Positions 16,639 through 25,358 of a stretch of 39,680 bases of DNA are shown here, one piece after another (the first letter of the stretch is position 1; the number at the start of each line of letters is the position of its first letter). Source of the DNA: Ruminococcus sp. (GTDB lineage: Bacteria; Bacillota; Clostridia; Oscillospirales; Ruminococcaceae). The DNA is taken from positions 1-39,680 of the forward strand of contig JAJQCE010000015.1 in assembly GCA_021202895.1 (NCBI GenBank), in the 5' to 3' direction. The position numbers and the translations under genes were made by a program. The notes beneath the pieces are model-generated. The model saw nothing but the letters and a program-made list of their open reading frames with translations, was not told where the DNA came from and made no database searches.

Positions 16639-17607
16639 TTACATTTGTCTGTTAAGCTTAAGCGAGTTCCAACCGCCATCGCTTTTTTGAGCGATAGCTT
16701 CAAAGCCCTGTCGCTCAAGAGCCTGCCTTACCTCGTCAAGCCGCTCGTCAATTATTCCCGAAACCAAAAGCGTTCCGTCAGCACTTAAAAAGCCTGAAAA
16801 ATATCCGCTCATTGAAATTAAAACGTCCGCAACTATGTTTGCGCAAATCAAGTCAAAGCCGCCGCCTATTTCACAGCGAAGCTGTTCGTTTGTCGTTATG
16901 TCGCCGCACAGCAGCCTGTAACGCTCTGGAGAAATTCCGTTTTTGTAAGCGTTGCTTTCGGCGGTTTTAACACTGTTTTCGTCAATGTCAACCGCAGTGG
17001 CGGACGATGCTCCTAAAAGCGAAGCCGCAATTGAAAGTATTCCGCTCCCACAGCCTAAATCCAACACTCTTTTTCCTTGAAGCGGACAGTCTGCAAGAAG
17101 CTCAAGACAAAGCCTTGTAGTTTCGTGCTGTCCCGTCCCGAACGAATTTTCAGGGTCAAGCTCAAGAACCGTTCTGCCGTCAGACGATACATTTTCCCAT
17201 GACGGCTTGATTATGAGCCTGTCGGAAATTTCAATAGGCTTGAAATACTTTTTCCAGTTGTTAGCCCAGTCCTCGTCCCTGACGGATTTTATTTCAAGCG
17301 TCAGCCTGCCGAAGCGGTTTTCATTGTCACAAGCCTTAAGCCTGTCAAGCTCGTTTTTGACTGAACGCAGCAGCTCTGCGCCACCAGCATCCTCGCTGAG
17401 GTAAATTGTCACGGTGGTTTCGGCGTTTTTCAGCCCCATTAAATCATCGTCTATGTAATCCCAGTTTGCGGATTTGTCGTTTAAAAAATCCTCGAAGTCC
17501 TTTGAATCCTTTATCACAAAGCCGTTAATCCCTAGCATCATAAGCGAGCCAGTAACGGCGTCAATCCCGTCAGACGAGGTGTAAATGTCAATTTGCGCCC
17601 AGTTCAT
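16639..17607 (-). CDS. prmA: Ribosomal protein L11 methyltransferase
   Basis: 322 residues from ATG 17607 (MNWAQIDIYTSSDG), the usual start of the family; a GTG nine codons upstream is open but lacks support. The N-terminal half is the L11-recognition domain, containing the DEDWANNWKKYFKP-type block (here RDEDWANNWKKYFKP). The C-terminal half is a class I methyltransferase with SAM-binding VLDLGCGSGILSIAA, the DIDENSV acidic loop and ANIVADVL as the N(I/V)VA motif. PrmA trimethylates lysines and the N-terminus of ribosomal protein L11. All key motifs are intact. Confidence 0.95.
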   Translation of the reverse strand: MNWAQIDIYTSSDGIDAVTGSLMMLGINGFVIKDSKDFEDFLNDKSANWDYIDDDLMGLKNAETTVTIYLSEDAGGAELLRSVKNELDRLKACDNENRFGRLTLEIKSVRDEDWANNWKKYFKPIEISDRLIIKPSWENVSSDGRTVLELDPENSFGTGQHETTRLCLELLADCPLQGKRVLDLGCGSGILSIAASLLGASSATAVDIDENSVKTAESNAYKNGISPERYRLLCGDITTNEQLRCEIGGGFDLICANIVADVLISMSGYFSGFLSADGTLLVSGIIDERLDEVRQALERQGFEAIAQKSDGGWNSLKLNRQM

Positions 17608-17642
17608 TTTGTATAAGCCTCTTTTCTTGTCCACTGCTATAT

Positions 17643-17671
17643 ATTATAGCACAAAATTAAGAAAAAGTAAA
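17643..17671 (-). promoter_or_regulatory. Promoter of prmA
   Basis: Minus strand: TTTACT (17671-17666), 17 bp spacer, TATAAT (17648-17643). The -35 is weak, the -10 perfect. Confidence 0.65.
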
Positions 17672-17746
17672 GAGTTTTTTTGTCGAATTAAAAGTTTCGT
17701 AAAAAATAAAGCAAGCAGATGCACAATATTTGTGTGTCTGGTGAAT

Positions 17747-17775
17747 TAAAAACCGCCGACTGTAAAATCGGCGGC
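17747..17775 (-). terminator. Rho-independent terminator of the GGDEF gene
   Basis: On the minus strand CCGCCGA-TTTTACAG-TCGGCGG followed by TTTTT, just after the stop at 17795. Confidence 0.85.
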
Positions 17776-17794
17776 AAAATTTTTATTCAAGATG

Positions 17795-19681
17795 TTATTT
17801 GTGACCGAAGCCTTTAGTAAGCTTGCGTCTGCGTTTGTTTTTATACATTTTGACATCGGCTCGCTTGATGGCGTCCTGTATGGATTCGCCCTGAGCAAGC
17901 CTTTCAATTCCTATGCTTGCGCCGATGGAGTACTCCTTGTCAAGCTCGCTGTTTTTCTCAGCAAAGCTTTCGTTAATCAGCCTTTCTAATTCCGCTTCGG
18001 TTTTGTCTGAAACGAGAGCTAAAAGATATTCGTCGCCGCCGAAGCGTGCGCAAATACCCTTGTCAGGCTCTTTAATCAGCGAGGAGAGAATTTCAGCGAC
18101 TGTAATAATCGCATAGTCGCCCTCGGAGTGACCGTAGCTGTCGTTTATCGTTTTGAGAACGTCGAGGTCTGAGGAAATTATGTAAAGCTGCCTGTCACTT
18201 TGAGCGGCGCAGAGAATAAGCTCGTCAATCTCGCGGTTGAAGCCTCGCCTGTTGTAGAGGTTCGTCAGCGGATCTCTTATGTACATATTGTTGAGAGTTT
18301 CCAGCATTTCGTTGAGCTTTACATTGTTTTCTATGCTTGAAAGAAGTATGTTAAGGTGAGATGTGAAGTTGTAAAGCCGCTCGCCGTCCTCTGTGTTCGA
18401 GCAGTTGTAACCTGACGAGATATAGCCGTAAACCTTGTCCATGCAGTGCAGAGGCACGCAGATTATGCAGTCAAAATAATGGTTGTCAATCAGCTCCTGT
18501 GAGCAGATAACCGAAGTGTCAATCGGTGTAAACGGCACATGGTATTCAAAGGTTCCGTGAACCAGCTCGACAGCTAAAATTTTGTTTGACGGCGGATCGG
18601 TTTTTATGTCAAAGTAGCCTGGATCAATGTAAATCTGCATACCGCGGTAGAGCAGGGTGTTGACGTTGTTTCTAAGTGAAATCAGCGTTTCTCTCAGTCC
18701 TCTGCCATCGTTGTTTAAAAGCACCATCTGATTCATTTCAGAGGAGAAAACCGAGCGCGCGGCTATCGTGCTGTTAAGCTGTGAGTTTACGCTTCCTGCA
18801 AGGTAGGTGGAGCTTTCTACGCAGCCGCAAGATTGTGTTTTATCAAGCTTCAATCCGAAGGTGCGGCTTTCGTTTGTGACCTCCGCACCGTTTTCAACAG
18901 CCTCTATGACGTCTAAAATGTAGCGCGCGGATTCCTTGTAGTCACAGCAGGCGGTGGTGATTTTCGGGAAATTAAGCTGTCCTCGCTCAATGCTGTCAAG
19001 TCCTGTAACAATAATATCCGCAGGTACATTGAAGCCGCTTTCTCTGAGAAAGTCGCATACGGCGATAGCCATAGTGTCGTTTGCGCAGACTATAGCGTCA
19101 GGCAAATTGTCAGGGTCTGAAACGATTTTTTTAGTCTCCTCTATCGCAGGGTGATCCCAGAACTGCCCGTAGTAGATTTTAGACTCGTCAAACTCAATCC
19201 CTCTCGCTTCTAACGCTCGTTTGTATGCGGCGTTTCGGTTTTCGCTAAAGGAATTGCCCTCAATGCCGCTCATAAAGCAGATGTTTCTGGCATTATGCTC
19301 GTCAATAACATGAAGCACAATTTGCTCTATCGCCGATTCATAGTCGTAATTTATATAGTAAGCGTTTTCGTATTGCTTTTCTACACTGAAAACCGGAACG
19401 CCAAGCGAATTGCCGTATTCTATAAGCATCCTGTTGACCGATTCGTCCTTGATAAGCTCAGAGTAGACGACCAGACCCGAAAGCTTGACGTTGAGCGCAA
19501 GATTATATATGCTCTTTTCCCCTACGTCAAAGCTGTCGTGGTTAAATAAATCTGTGAACGACGAAAAGCAGATGACCCTGTAGCCCTCCTCGTTCGCTAT
19601 ATGACACAAACGTCCAATATAATCATGTCTTCCGGTTTTGTGGACGTTTGGAATAAATACGCCGATGAACTTCTTTTTCAC
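17795..19681 (-). CDS. LacI-type ligand-binding domain fused to diguanylate cyclase (GGDEF)
   Basis: 628 residues from a GTG start at 19681 with GGAGGG 8 bp upstream. Residues 1-280 are a periplasmic-binding-protein-like domain of the LacI/GalR type (IGVFIPN, then VNYDYESAIEQ-like, NDTMAIAVCDFL, ITTACCDY) without a helix-turn-helix or signal peptide, so the sensor is cytosolic. A QSCGC motif and a variable region of about 150 residues follow, then DPLTNLYNRRGFN and the GGDEY active site at 548-552. All cyclase motifs look intact; the product-inhibition RxxD site is absent. It should make cyclic-di-GMP in response to a sugar-like ligand. It is transcribed away from the EAL/GGDEF pair at 20324/22951, with which it forms a signalling island. 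Confidence 0.85.
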   Translation of the reverse strand: MKKKFIGVFIPNVHKTGRHDYIGRLCHIANEEGYRVICFSSFTDLFNHDSFDVGEKSIYNLALNVKLSGLVVYSELIKDESVNRMLIEYGNSLGVPVFSVEKQYENAYYINYDYESAIEQIVLHVIDEHNARNICFMSGIEGNSFSENRNAAYKRALEARGIEFDESKIYYGQFWDHPAIEETKKIVSDPDNLPDAIVCANDTMAIAVCDFLRESGFNVPADIIVTGLDSIERGQLNFPKITTACCDYKESARYILDVIEAVENGAEVTNESRTFGLKLDKTQSCGCVESSTYLAGSVNSQLNSTIAARSVFSSEMNQMVLLNNDGRGLRETLISLRNNVNTLLYRGMQIYIDPGYFDIKTDPPSNKILAVELVHGTFEYHVPFTPIDTSVICSQELIDNHYFDCIICVPLHCMDKVYGYISSGYNCSNTEDGERLYNFTSHLNILLSSIENNVKLNEMLETLNNMYIRDPLTNLYNRRGFNREIDELILCAAQSDRQLYIISSDLDVLKTINDSYGHSEGDYAIITVAEILSSLIKEPDKGICARFGGDEYLLALVSDKTEAELERLINESFAEKNSELDKEYSIGASIGIERLAQGESIQDAIKRADVKMYKNKRRRKLTKGFGHK

Positions 19682-19711
19682 TGTATCGCTCCCTCCATCT
19701 TAGCTCTTTTT

Positions 19712-19740
19712 AGTTTATCATATTATTTAGAAAATTGCAA
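19712..19740 (-). promoter_or_regulatory. Possible promoter of the minus-strand GGDEF gene
   Basis: Minus strand TTGCAA (19740-19735), 17 bp spacer, TAAACT (19717-19712). Weak -10; a guess from spacing. Confidence 0.35.
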
Positions 19741-19952
19741 TACGCCTTAATAGTATGTACATGAATTTTGTGAATTTCGTCAATTGCTACGAGCATAATT
19801 TGTGAAATTTTCACAATAAAATTTTGACAAATAAAACAATGCTAAAGTAAACGTTTTCAAAAGTGAGCTTTGCCGAAAACACAGCTTTTTAAGGGAAAGG
19901 TAAGAGAAAAGCTACGTCAAATAAATCAGACAAAAAAACCTTTAAAAACGCA

Positions 19953-19981
19953 TTGACTTTTGTGAGAAAGTTTGGTATAAT
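19953..19981 (+). promoter_or_regulatory. Promoter of the EAL/GGDEF operon
   Basis: TTGACT at 19953-19958, 17 bp spacer, TATAAT at 19976-19981. The structured leader starts about 8 nt after the predicted start of transcription, as at the SH3 gene. Confidence 0.85.
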
Positions 19982-19995
19982 AAAAATAGAATGAC

Positions 19996-20178
19996 CTTCG
20001 TTGCTAAAGCGACGAAGTCCATACTGGCTTTGACTGACGTTAAACCCAGCCAAAGCTTACACTGTGGAAATTTTAGAAAGTAGCTTTTATTTCACATGGA
20101 ACTAAAGTTCTTTCAATTGCGAGCGTTCGCATTCAATCTTAAGCGAGCTTAGATTGCCATGCTCCGCTCTAAATAAAA
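19996..20178 (+). ncRNA. Structured 5' leader element, copy 2 (upstream of EAL gene)
   Basis: Starts with hairpin CTTCGTTGC-TAAA-GCGACGAAG and TCCATACTGG, then variable hairpins (GCTTTG/CAAAGC, TGTGGAAAT/ATTTCACA, GAACTAAAGTTC), AATTGCGAGCGTTCGCA, the stem CAATCTTAAGC/GCTTAGATTG and the tail CTCCGCTCTAAATAAAA. Framework and order match 9291-9435 on the other strand. The last stem reads CAATC/GATTG here and CAAG/CTTG there, so pairing is kept while sequence changes. The loop pairs of the first hairpin also vary compatibly. About 145 nt separate it from the TTG start of the EAL gene; that stretch has small hairpins (AAGGCAATGCCTT, GTGTGTTAGACACAT) but nothing I recognise. Confidence 0.6.
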
Positions 20179-20323
20179 GTGAAGAAGGCAATGCCTTTTA
20201 AGAGGGGGCTGTCCTGAAAATGCTGTGCTTTTGGCACGGCTTTAACCTTGCGGCGTTGATTTAAAATTTTTGTGTGTTAGACACATCTGCGCTGCCGACT
20301 AATTTACAAAAGGATTGATTATT

Positions 20324-22915
20324 TTGCAGCTTAAGGACAAAAAAATATGGCTTAGCTTTTTCGGCACTGCATGGCAGACGCTGATTGAAAAGACTAATCG
20401 TGTGGGCGGCTTTGTCGCTCTGCACGATAAAAAAGAGGTTCTCATTGACAAAAACGCTGTGCGGCTTTGGGGCTTTAAGCATATACCGAGCTATGACGAG
20501 CTGGTGCAGATGCTCAAAAGCGCAGACAATCTGGACGTTATGGGAGTGCCGATTTCGGTGCATTTGCTTGAGAGCAGCGATGAGCTTACCGCAGGCTTTC
20601 TGAATGCGGACGATACTGACGTAGCGGCAATGACGGAGATTTATCCGCTGTCGGCGCAGTCACAGCTTATTGTGCGTATGAGCGATGAGGACACAGGAGG
20701 CTCTCTGCTTATGCTGGTGAAGCTTGAGGGTATAGCGGAAGCCTACGCCTCGTCCTGCATTTACAGTGCGCTTGAAACGATAAAGCTTACGCTGCCGCAG
20801 AATGCGGTTATGGCGGCGCATACAAACGATGATTTGTGGGTTTACATTCCAAACTTTGACGGCGACGCCGAGCAGCTTGCGCTTAGACTTAAGAAAGCGG
20901 TTGAGAGCTGCGATATAACCGATGAGTTCGGAGTGCTTCTGACGGATGCTCACTTTATGAGCATTTCGGTAGGTATCAGCCTTACCGACAATCCGCCTGT
21001 ACAGCGTATGCACTCGGCAGGCTTTGCGCTGTTTGAAGCGGTGTCAAAGGACAAGGGCAGTATAATGGTATTTTCGCCGCAGAGATACGAGCTTAAAAAG
21101 AGCGAATACGGCACAATCAAACGCTTTTCAACGCTTATTGACAGGAATTTGTTCCAGTATCATTTTCAGCCTATTGTCAGCGCAAGGACGGGAGATATTG
21201 TAGCCTATGAAGCACTGATGAGAACAGACTCGTCAATAGATATGCGTCCACTTGAGATACTTGACATGGCGCAGAAATACGGTAGGCTTTCCGATATAGA
21301 AACGGCGACCTTTACTAATACGATGGAGCTTTTGAGCGAGAATCAATCGTTCTTTGAGGAGCGCAAGCTGTTTATAAATTCAATTTCCTCCTCTACGTTA
21401 AGCGATGAGGATTTTGAACAGATAAAATTCAAATACGGCGAGCTTATGGGCAAGGTGGTAGTAGAGCTTACCGAGCAGACGGAGCTTAGCGACGAGCGGC
21501 TTGAAGCAATAAAGAAACGGCTCAGCGATGCGGGAATGTTAATAGCGATAGACGACTACGGCACAGGCTATTCAAACACATCTAATCTGTTAAGGTACAA
21601 TCCTGACTATGTTAAAATAGACTATTCACTTGTCAAGGATATTGACAAGAACGCAAAGACGCAGAACATTGTCGCAGGGATTATAAACTTTCTGCATGCA
21701 AGCGGTTACATAGCGTTAGGCGAGGGAGTGGAGACTCTTGAGGAGATGGAAACGCTTATAGAGATGGGAATAGACCTTTTGCAGGGCTTTTATGTTTCAC
21801 GTCCAAAGCCGGTGCTTGTAAATGAGGTTGCAAAAAATGTTCAGACGGAAATTGTCAGAAAGAATCTCCAGATTGCAAGCGAGGTTCAGAAAATTTACCG
21901 CATAACGGACAAGGAGAAGGTTGATGTAAACAAGCTTGCGCTTGAGAGATACACGGATATTTTCTTTGACAGCGGCAGCTTTTCACTTGAGGGAGATCCG
22001 AATCAGGCGGTCAAGCTTACGCTGACGGTTAAGGATAAGGCGGACGCTAAAATCACGATAAAAAACGTTCATATAGAATCTGAAACGGGAGCGGCGGCGG
22101 TTAAGCTTGGTTCAGACAGCAGGCTTAATATAATCTGCGAGGGTTCAAACGAGCTTGAGCGATGCGGGATTTTCGTTCCGCACGGCACAGCGTTCAGATT
22201 AAGCGGAGTGGGAAATCTCTCAATTTCTCCCGAAGCGCACGATTGCTATGGTATCGGAAACGAAACGGAAAAGACGTTCGGAGATATACTCATTGACATG
22301 GACGGCAGGCTTGAAGTAAATGCCAACGGCGAAAAATGTGTCGGAATAGGCGGCGGCAGCGGCGGTAAAATTACCATCACGGGAGGAGATATAAACGTAG
22401 ACTGCTTCGGCGGAAACTGCTTAGGAATCGGCAGCGTCAAGGACGGAGCGGATGTTAATTTCAGCGACTGCTCTGTGCGTATAAAAAATTCCTGCGCTAC
22501 CGCAAACGGCGTAGGCTCGCTTTACGGCAGTGCAAAGGCAAGCATGAAGAATTTCAGCTTCTACTGCTCCTGCTCGGGAAACAAGCTTTGTGCAGTAGGC
22601 TCGCTTGAAGGCAGCCGTTCTGAGGTAAACCTTGAAAGAGGAACCTTTGAAACTGTGATGAAGGGCAAGAACATTGTATGCATAGGAACTACAGGCGGAG
22701 AAACCGACTGCCGCACCATGCACATTAAGCTGGATTTGTATGCGGAGGGCGGCAGAGTATCGGGAGTAGGCGACAGAACGGGCGGCGGAAACGTCAGTCT
22801 CAACGAAACCGATGTGAACATAACGTTCCTTACAGGCGACGGCTTCGGAATCGGAAGTGAAAAGGGAAGCTATGAGTATAACGGCGGAATCCATGATATA
22901 AAGATTAACGAATAG
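20324..22915 (+). CDS. EAL cyclic-di-GMP phosphodiesterase with degenerate GGDEF and repeat tail
   Basis: 863 residues from TTG 20324, chosen because AAAAGG lies 10 bp upstream and no in-frame ATG occurs for 60 codons; another TTG at 20315 is too close to that site. Residues about 120-265 resemble a GGDEF domain whose active site has decayed to TNDDL. Residues about 270-520 are an EAL domain with the expected catalytic set: YEALMR, VVVELTEQTE, DDYGTGYSN, YVKIDYSLV, GEGVET and QGFYVSRP, so phosphodiesterase activity is predicted. Residues about 560-860 are a glycine-rich, parallel-repeat region (recurring C-x-GIG/GVG every 20-30 residues, with GGGSGGKITITGGDI) like a beta-helix usually found on exported carbohydrate-binding proteins. 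There is no signal peptide, so it should be cytosolic. It is co-transcribed with the GGDEF gene at 22951. Confidence 0.85.
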   Translation: MQLKDKKIWLSFFGTAWQTLIEKTNRVGGFVALHDKKEVLIDKNAVRLWGFKHIPSYDELVQMLKSADNLDVMGVPISVHLLESSDELTAGFLNADDTDVAAMTEIYPLSAQSQLIVRMSDEDTGGSLLMLVKLEGIAEAYASSCIYSALETIKLTLPQNAVMAAHTNDDLWVYIPNFDGDAEQLALRLKKAVESCDITDEFGVLLTDAHFMSISVGISLTDNPPVQRMHSAGFALFEAVSKDKGSIMVFSPQRYELKKSEYGTIKRFSTLIDRNLFQYHFQPIVSARTGDIVAYEALMRTDSSIDMRPLEILDMAQKYGRLSDIETATFTNTMELLSENQSFFEERKLFINSISSSTLSDEDFEQIKFKYGELMGKVVVELTEQTELSDERLEAIKKRLSDAGMLIAIDDYGTGYSNTSNLLRYNPDYVKIDYSLVKDIDKNAKTQNIVAGIINFLHASGYIALGEGVETLEEMETLIEMGIDLLQGFYVSRPKPVLVNEVAKNVQTEIVRKNLQIASEVQKIYRITDKEKVDVNKLALERYTDIFFDSGSFSLEGDPNQAVKLTLTVKDKADAKITIKNVHIESETGAAAVKLGSDSRLNIICEGSNELERCGIFVPHGTAFRLSGVGNLSISPEAHDCYGIGNETEKTFGDILIDMDGRLEVNANGEKCVGIGGGSGGKITITGGDINVDCFGGNCLGIGSVKDGADVNFSDCSVRIKNSCATANGVGSLYGSAKASMKNFSFYCSCSGNKLCAVGSLEGSRSEVNLERGTFETVMKGKNIVCIGTTGGETDCRTMHIKLDLYAEGGRVSGVGDRTGGGNVSLNETDVNITFLTGDGFGIGSEKGSYEYNGGIHDIKINE

Positions 22916-22950
22916 CAAAGAGCTGTTCGGATAACAGGAGATTGATTGTT

Positions 22951-25275
22951 ATGATGGAAAATTCTCTGTCACGCAGACATTTGCAGGTGGGACTTTTAGT
23001 AAGCCACCTTGAGGATGATTTTGACGACGCAGTGTGCGAGGGCGCAATGATTGCGGCTGAACAGGCGGACGTCAATCTTGCGATTTTCCCCGGAAGATAT
23101 ATAGACGGCGTTTATGCCGACAAGCTGAGAACCGAGTACGAGTACCAGTACAATACGCTGTTTGATTTGCCGTGCATAAATAAATTTGACGTGCTGCTTG
23201 TGCTTATCGGCACTATCGGAAGTCACCTTGATAAGCAGAAAAAGGCGAAATTTTTAAAACGCTTCAGTGGCACGCCTGTGGTGACGATAACCGCAGAGGT
23301 GGACGGCTATCCGTGCATTTCAATTGACAACCGCACAGGACTTGCCGAGGTTATAGAACATCTGATAGAGGTGCATAGCTGTGATAAAATCGGCTTTGTC
23401 AGCGGACCTAAAACGAGCGACGACGCAAATGAAAGGCTTGCGGTTTACCATGAGGTTTTAGAGAGAAATTCAATTGAGTATAATGAAAACTATGTGAGCT
23501 ATGGGAATTTCTCAAAGTATGCGACGGCGGCAGTCGAGGAGCTGCTTGACCGCGCGCCCGATCTGGAGGCCATTGTTTTTGCAAACGATCAGATGGCGAT
23601 TGCAGGCTATGAGGTTATGGAAAAGCGTGGAATCAAACCCGGCAAGGACATCTTTGTCACGGGCTTTGACGACAACCCTGTAGCGGAGGAGCTTACTCCG
23701 TACCTGACGACGGTTAAGGCGGACGCTTCGGAGCTTGGATACCGCGCGCTTATTGAAGCGGTAAATTATATAAACAACGGCAGAATAGAGAACAATCTTG
23801 TTCCCTCCTCGATGGTGTGCCGAAATTCCTGTGGCTGCAAGGGAAATCCAAGGCTGAGAACCAGCAGCTTCAATGGCATCCTTGAAGACCCGAAGGGCTT
23901 TGCACGTGAAGCAGGAGAATTTATGCTGAGCAGATACCGTGCAAGCGAAAAAACCAATCTGATTAAAGAGAGCATTGAAGCCTTACTTTTGGAGATGAAC
24001 GATTATATCATCACTGAAAACATGGAGAGCGCACTTATGCGTGACAAGGTGCTTAACGGCTTTGACGATATGCTAAGCGAGGAGTTCTTTGAATTTGTCA
24101 ACATTGACAATGTTTATGCGATACTGGAATATTCTCACCAGCAGTATATGGATAAGATAACTGACGACAAAAAGCAGACAAAGCTCAACCAGCTTTTCAT
24201 AAGTCTGTACAAGATTATAGCGGAGAGAAACGTATATTTTTGCAGAGAAAAGCTTGAGGACAACTATGCGCTGACATGGCAGACAAATTCAATCACAAGA
24301 GATATGCTTGTTTTTGAAGCGTATGACGACCGTTCCTATCAGTCGGTAGTTGACAAGCTCACACGCCTGCACATGACGGCAAGCTATCTATACAGCTACG
24401 AGCCTGCGATTATAAACCGCAAGTCTGACGAGTGGAAATTCCCTGAATATATGCAGCTTAAATCCTACCACAACGGTAACGAAGCGATTCAGCTTGATCC
24501 TAAGGAGCAGAGCATGCGTTCAGACGAGCTTTTCACAAACGAGTATATGCCGACAGACAAGCGTTTTACGATGGTGGTTTCACCGCTGTTTTCAAACGAA
24601 GAGCATTACGGACTGCTGATGTGTGAAATTGAGCATGAATATTTCCACTACATTCAGTCGGTTACTGTGCAGCTTTGTGCGGCACTTAAGATTATAACGC
24701 TGATGAAGCGGGAGGTTAAGACACAGCGTCAGCTTCAGCAGAGTCTGATAGAAATCAAGGAAAATAATCTGCTTTTGCAGGAGCTTTCAAAGCAGGACGC
24801 TCTGACGGGCTGTTACAACCGCAGAGGCTTTTTCGAGGAGGTTCGTAAAAAGCTAAAGGACGAGGAAAACTACGACAAGCAGGCGGTGATGGTATTTGCA
24901 GACCTTGACGACCTTAAGATTATAAACGACAAATTCGGTCACGAGGAGGGCGATTTTGCAATAAAGAGTGCGGCTTTAATTTTAAGCACGGCGTTTGAAA
25001 ACGATGAAATTGTCGGCAGAATCGGCGGCGATGAGTTTGTAGTTTGCGCATTTTTGGACGAGCCAATTTCGATTTATGATCTAAGAACGCAAATGGAAGC
25101 TAAATTTAAAAGCTACAATGAAAATCAGGCAAAGGATAAGCCGTACATAATTCACACAAGCTTAGGAGTTTATCCGTTCAGGTGCGTCGAGGACGTTGAA
25201 ATAAGCGAGCTGTTAAGCCACGCCGACGCACTTTTGTACGAGCAAAAAAAGCTGAAAAAATCAGTGCTGAAATGA
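22951..25275 (+). CDS. LacI-type ligand-binding domain fused to diguanylate cyclase (GGDEF)
   Basis: 774 residues from ATG 22951 with AGGAG 9 bp upstream; TTG 22942 and ATG 22954 are alternatives. Residues 10-300 form a LacI/GalR-like binding domain (QVGLLVSHLEDDF, IGFVSGPKTSDD, VFANDQMAIAGYEVM, VTGFDDNPVAEEL) without helix-turn-helix or signal peptide. An NSCGC motif follows, as in the paralogue at 17795, then a helical region with GAF-like character, a coiled coil and a GGDEF domain (DALTGCYNRRGFF; GGDEF near residue 692). The inhibitory RxxD site is missing here as well. It lies 35 bp after the EAL gene, so synthesis and breakdown of cyclic-di-GMP are encoded together. The ligand is unknown; a sugar is the usual one for this fold. 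Confidence 0.85.
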   Translation: MMENSLSRRHLQVGLLVSHLEDDFDDAVCEGAMIAAEQADVNLAIFPGRYIDGVYADKLRTEYEYQYNTLFDLPCINKFDVLLVLIGTIGSHLDKQKKAKFLKRFSGTPVVTITAEVDGYPCISIDNRTGLAEVIEHLIEVHSCDKIGFVSGPKTSDDANERLAVYHEVLERNSIEYNENYVSYGNFSKYATAAVEELLDRAPDLEAIVFANDQMAIAGYEVMEKRGIKPGKDIFVTGFDDNPVAEELTPYLTTVKADASELGYRALIEAVNYINNGRIENNLVPSSMVCRNSCGCKGNPRLRTSSFNGILEDPKGFAREAGEFMLSRYRASEKTNLIKESIEALLLEMNDYIITENMESALMRDKVLNGFDDMLSEEFFEFVNIDNVYAILEYSHQQYMDKITDDKKQTKLNQLFISLYKIIAERNVYFCREKLEDNYALTWQTNSITRDMLVFEAYDDRSYQSVVDKLTRLHMTASYLYSYEPAIINRKSDEWKFPEYMQLKSYHNGNEAIQLDPKEQSMRSDELFTNEYMPTDKRFTMVVSPLFSNEEHYGLLMCEIEHEYFHYIQSVTVQLCAALKIITLMKREVKTQRQLQQSLIEIKENNLLLQELSKQDALTGCYNRRGFFEEVRKKLKDEENYDKQAVMVFADLDDLKIINDKFGHEEGDFAIKSAALILSTAFENDEIVGRIGGDEFVVCAFLDEPISIYDLRTQMEAKFKSYNENQAKDKPYIIHTSLGVYPFRCVEDVEISELLSHADALLYEQKKLKKSVLK

Positions 25276-25310
25276 GAAAAAAGTTGGTTCTTTTGGAACC
25301 AACTTTTTGG
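25276..25310. terminator. Bidirectional terminator
   Basis: AAAAAGTTGGTTC-TTTT-GGAACCAACTTTTT: a 12 bp stem with A and T tracts on both sides, between convergent genes (GGDEF plus, MATE minus). Confidence 0.9.
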
Positions 25311-25358
25311 TTATGAGTTTAATTAACTCTACAATCCATACTGATTTCGCTCTTGTTG

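Noticed and set aside
19996-20178. Known cyclic-di-GMP riboswitch (class I or II) upstream of the EAL gene
   Set aside because: The leader lacks the conserved core and tetraloop-receptor features of either class, and the same element precedes an SH3 gene with no c-di-GMP link.
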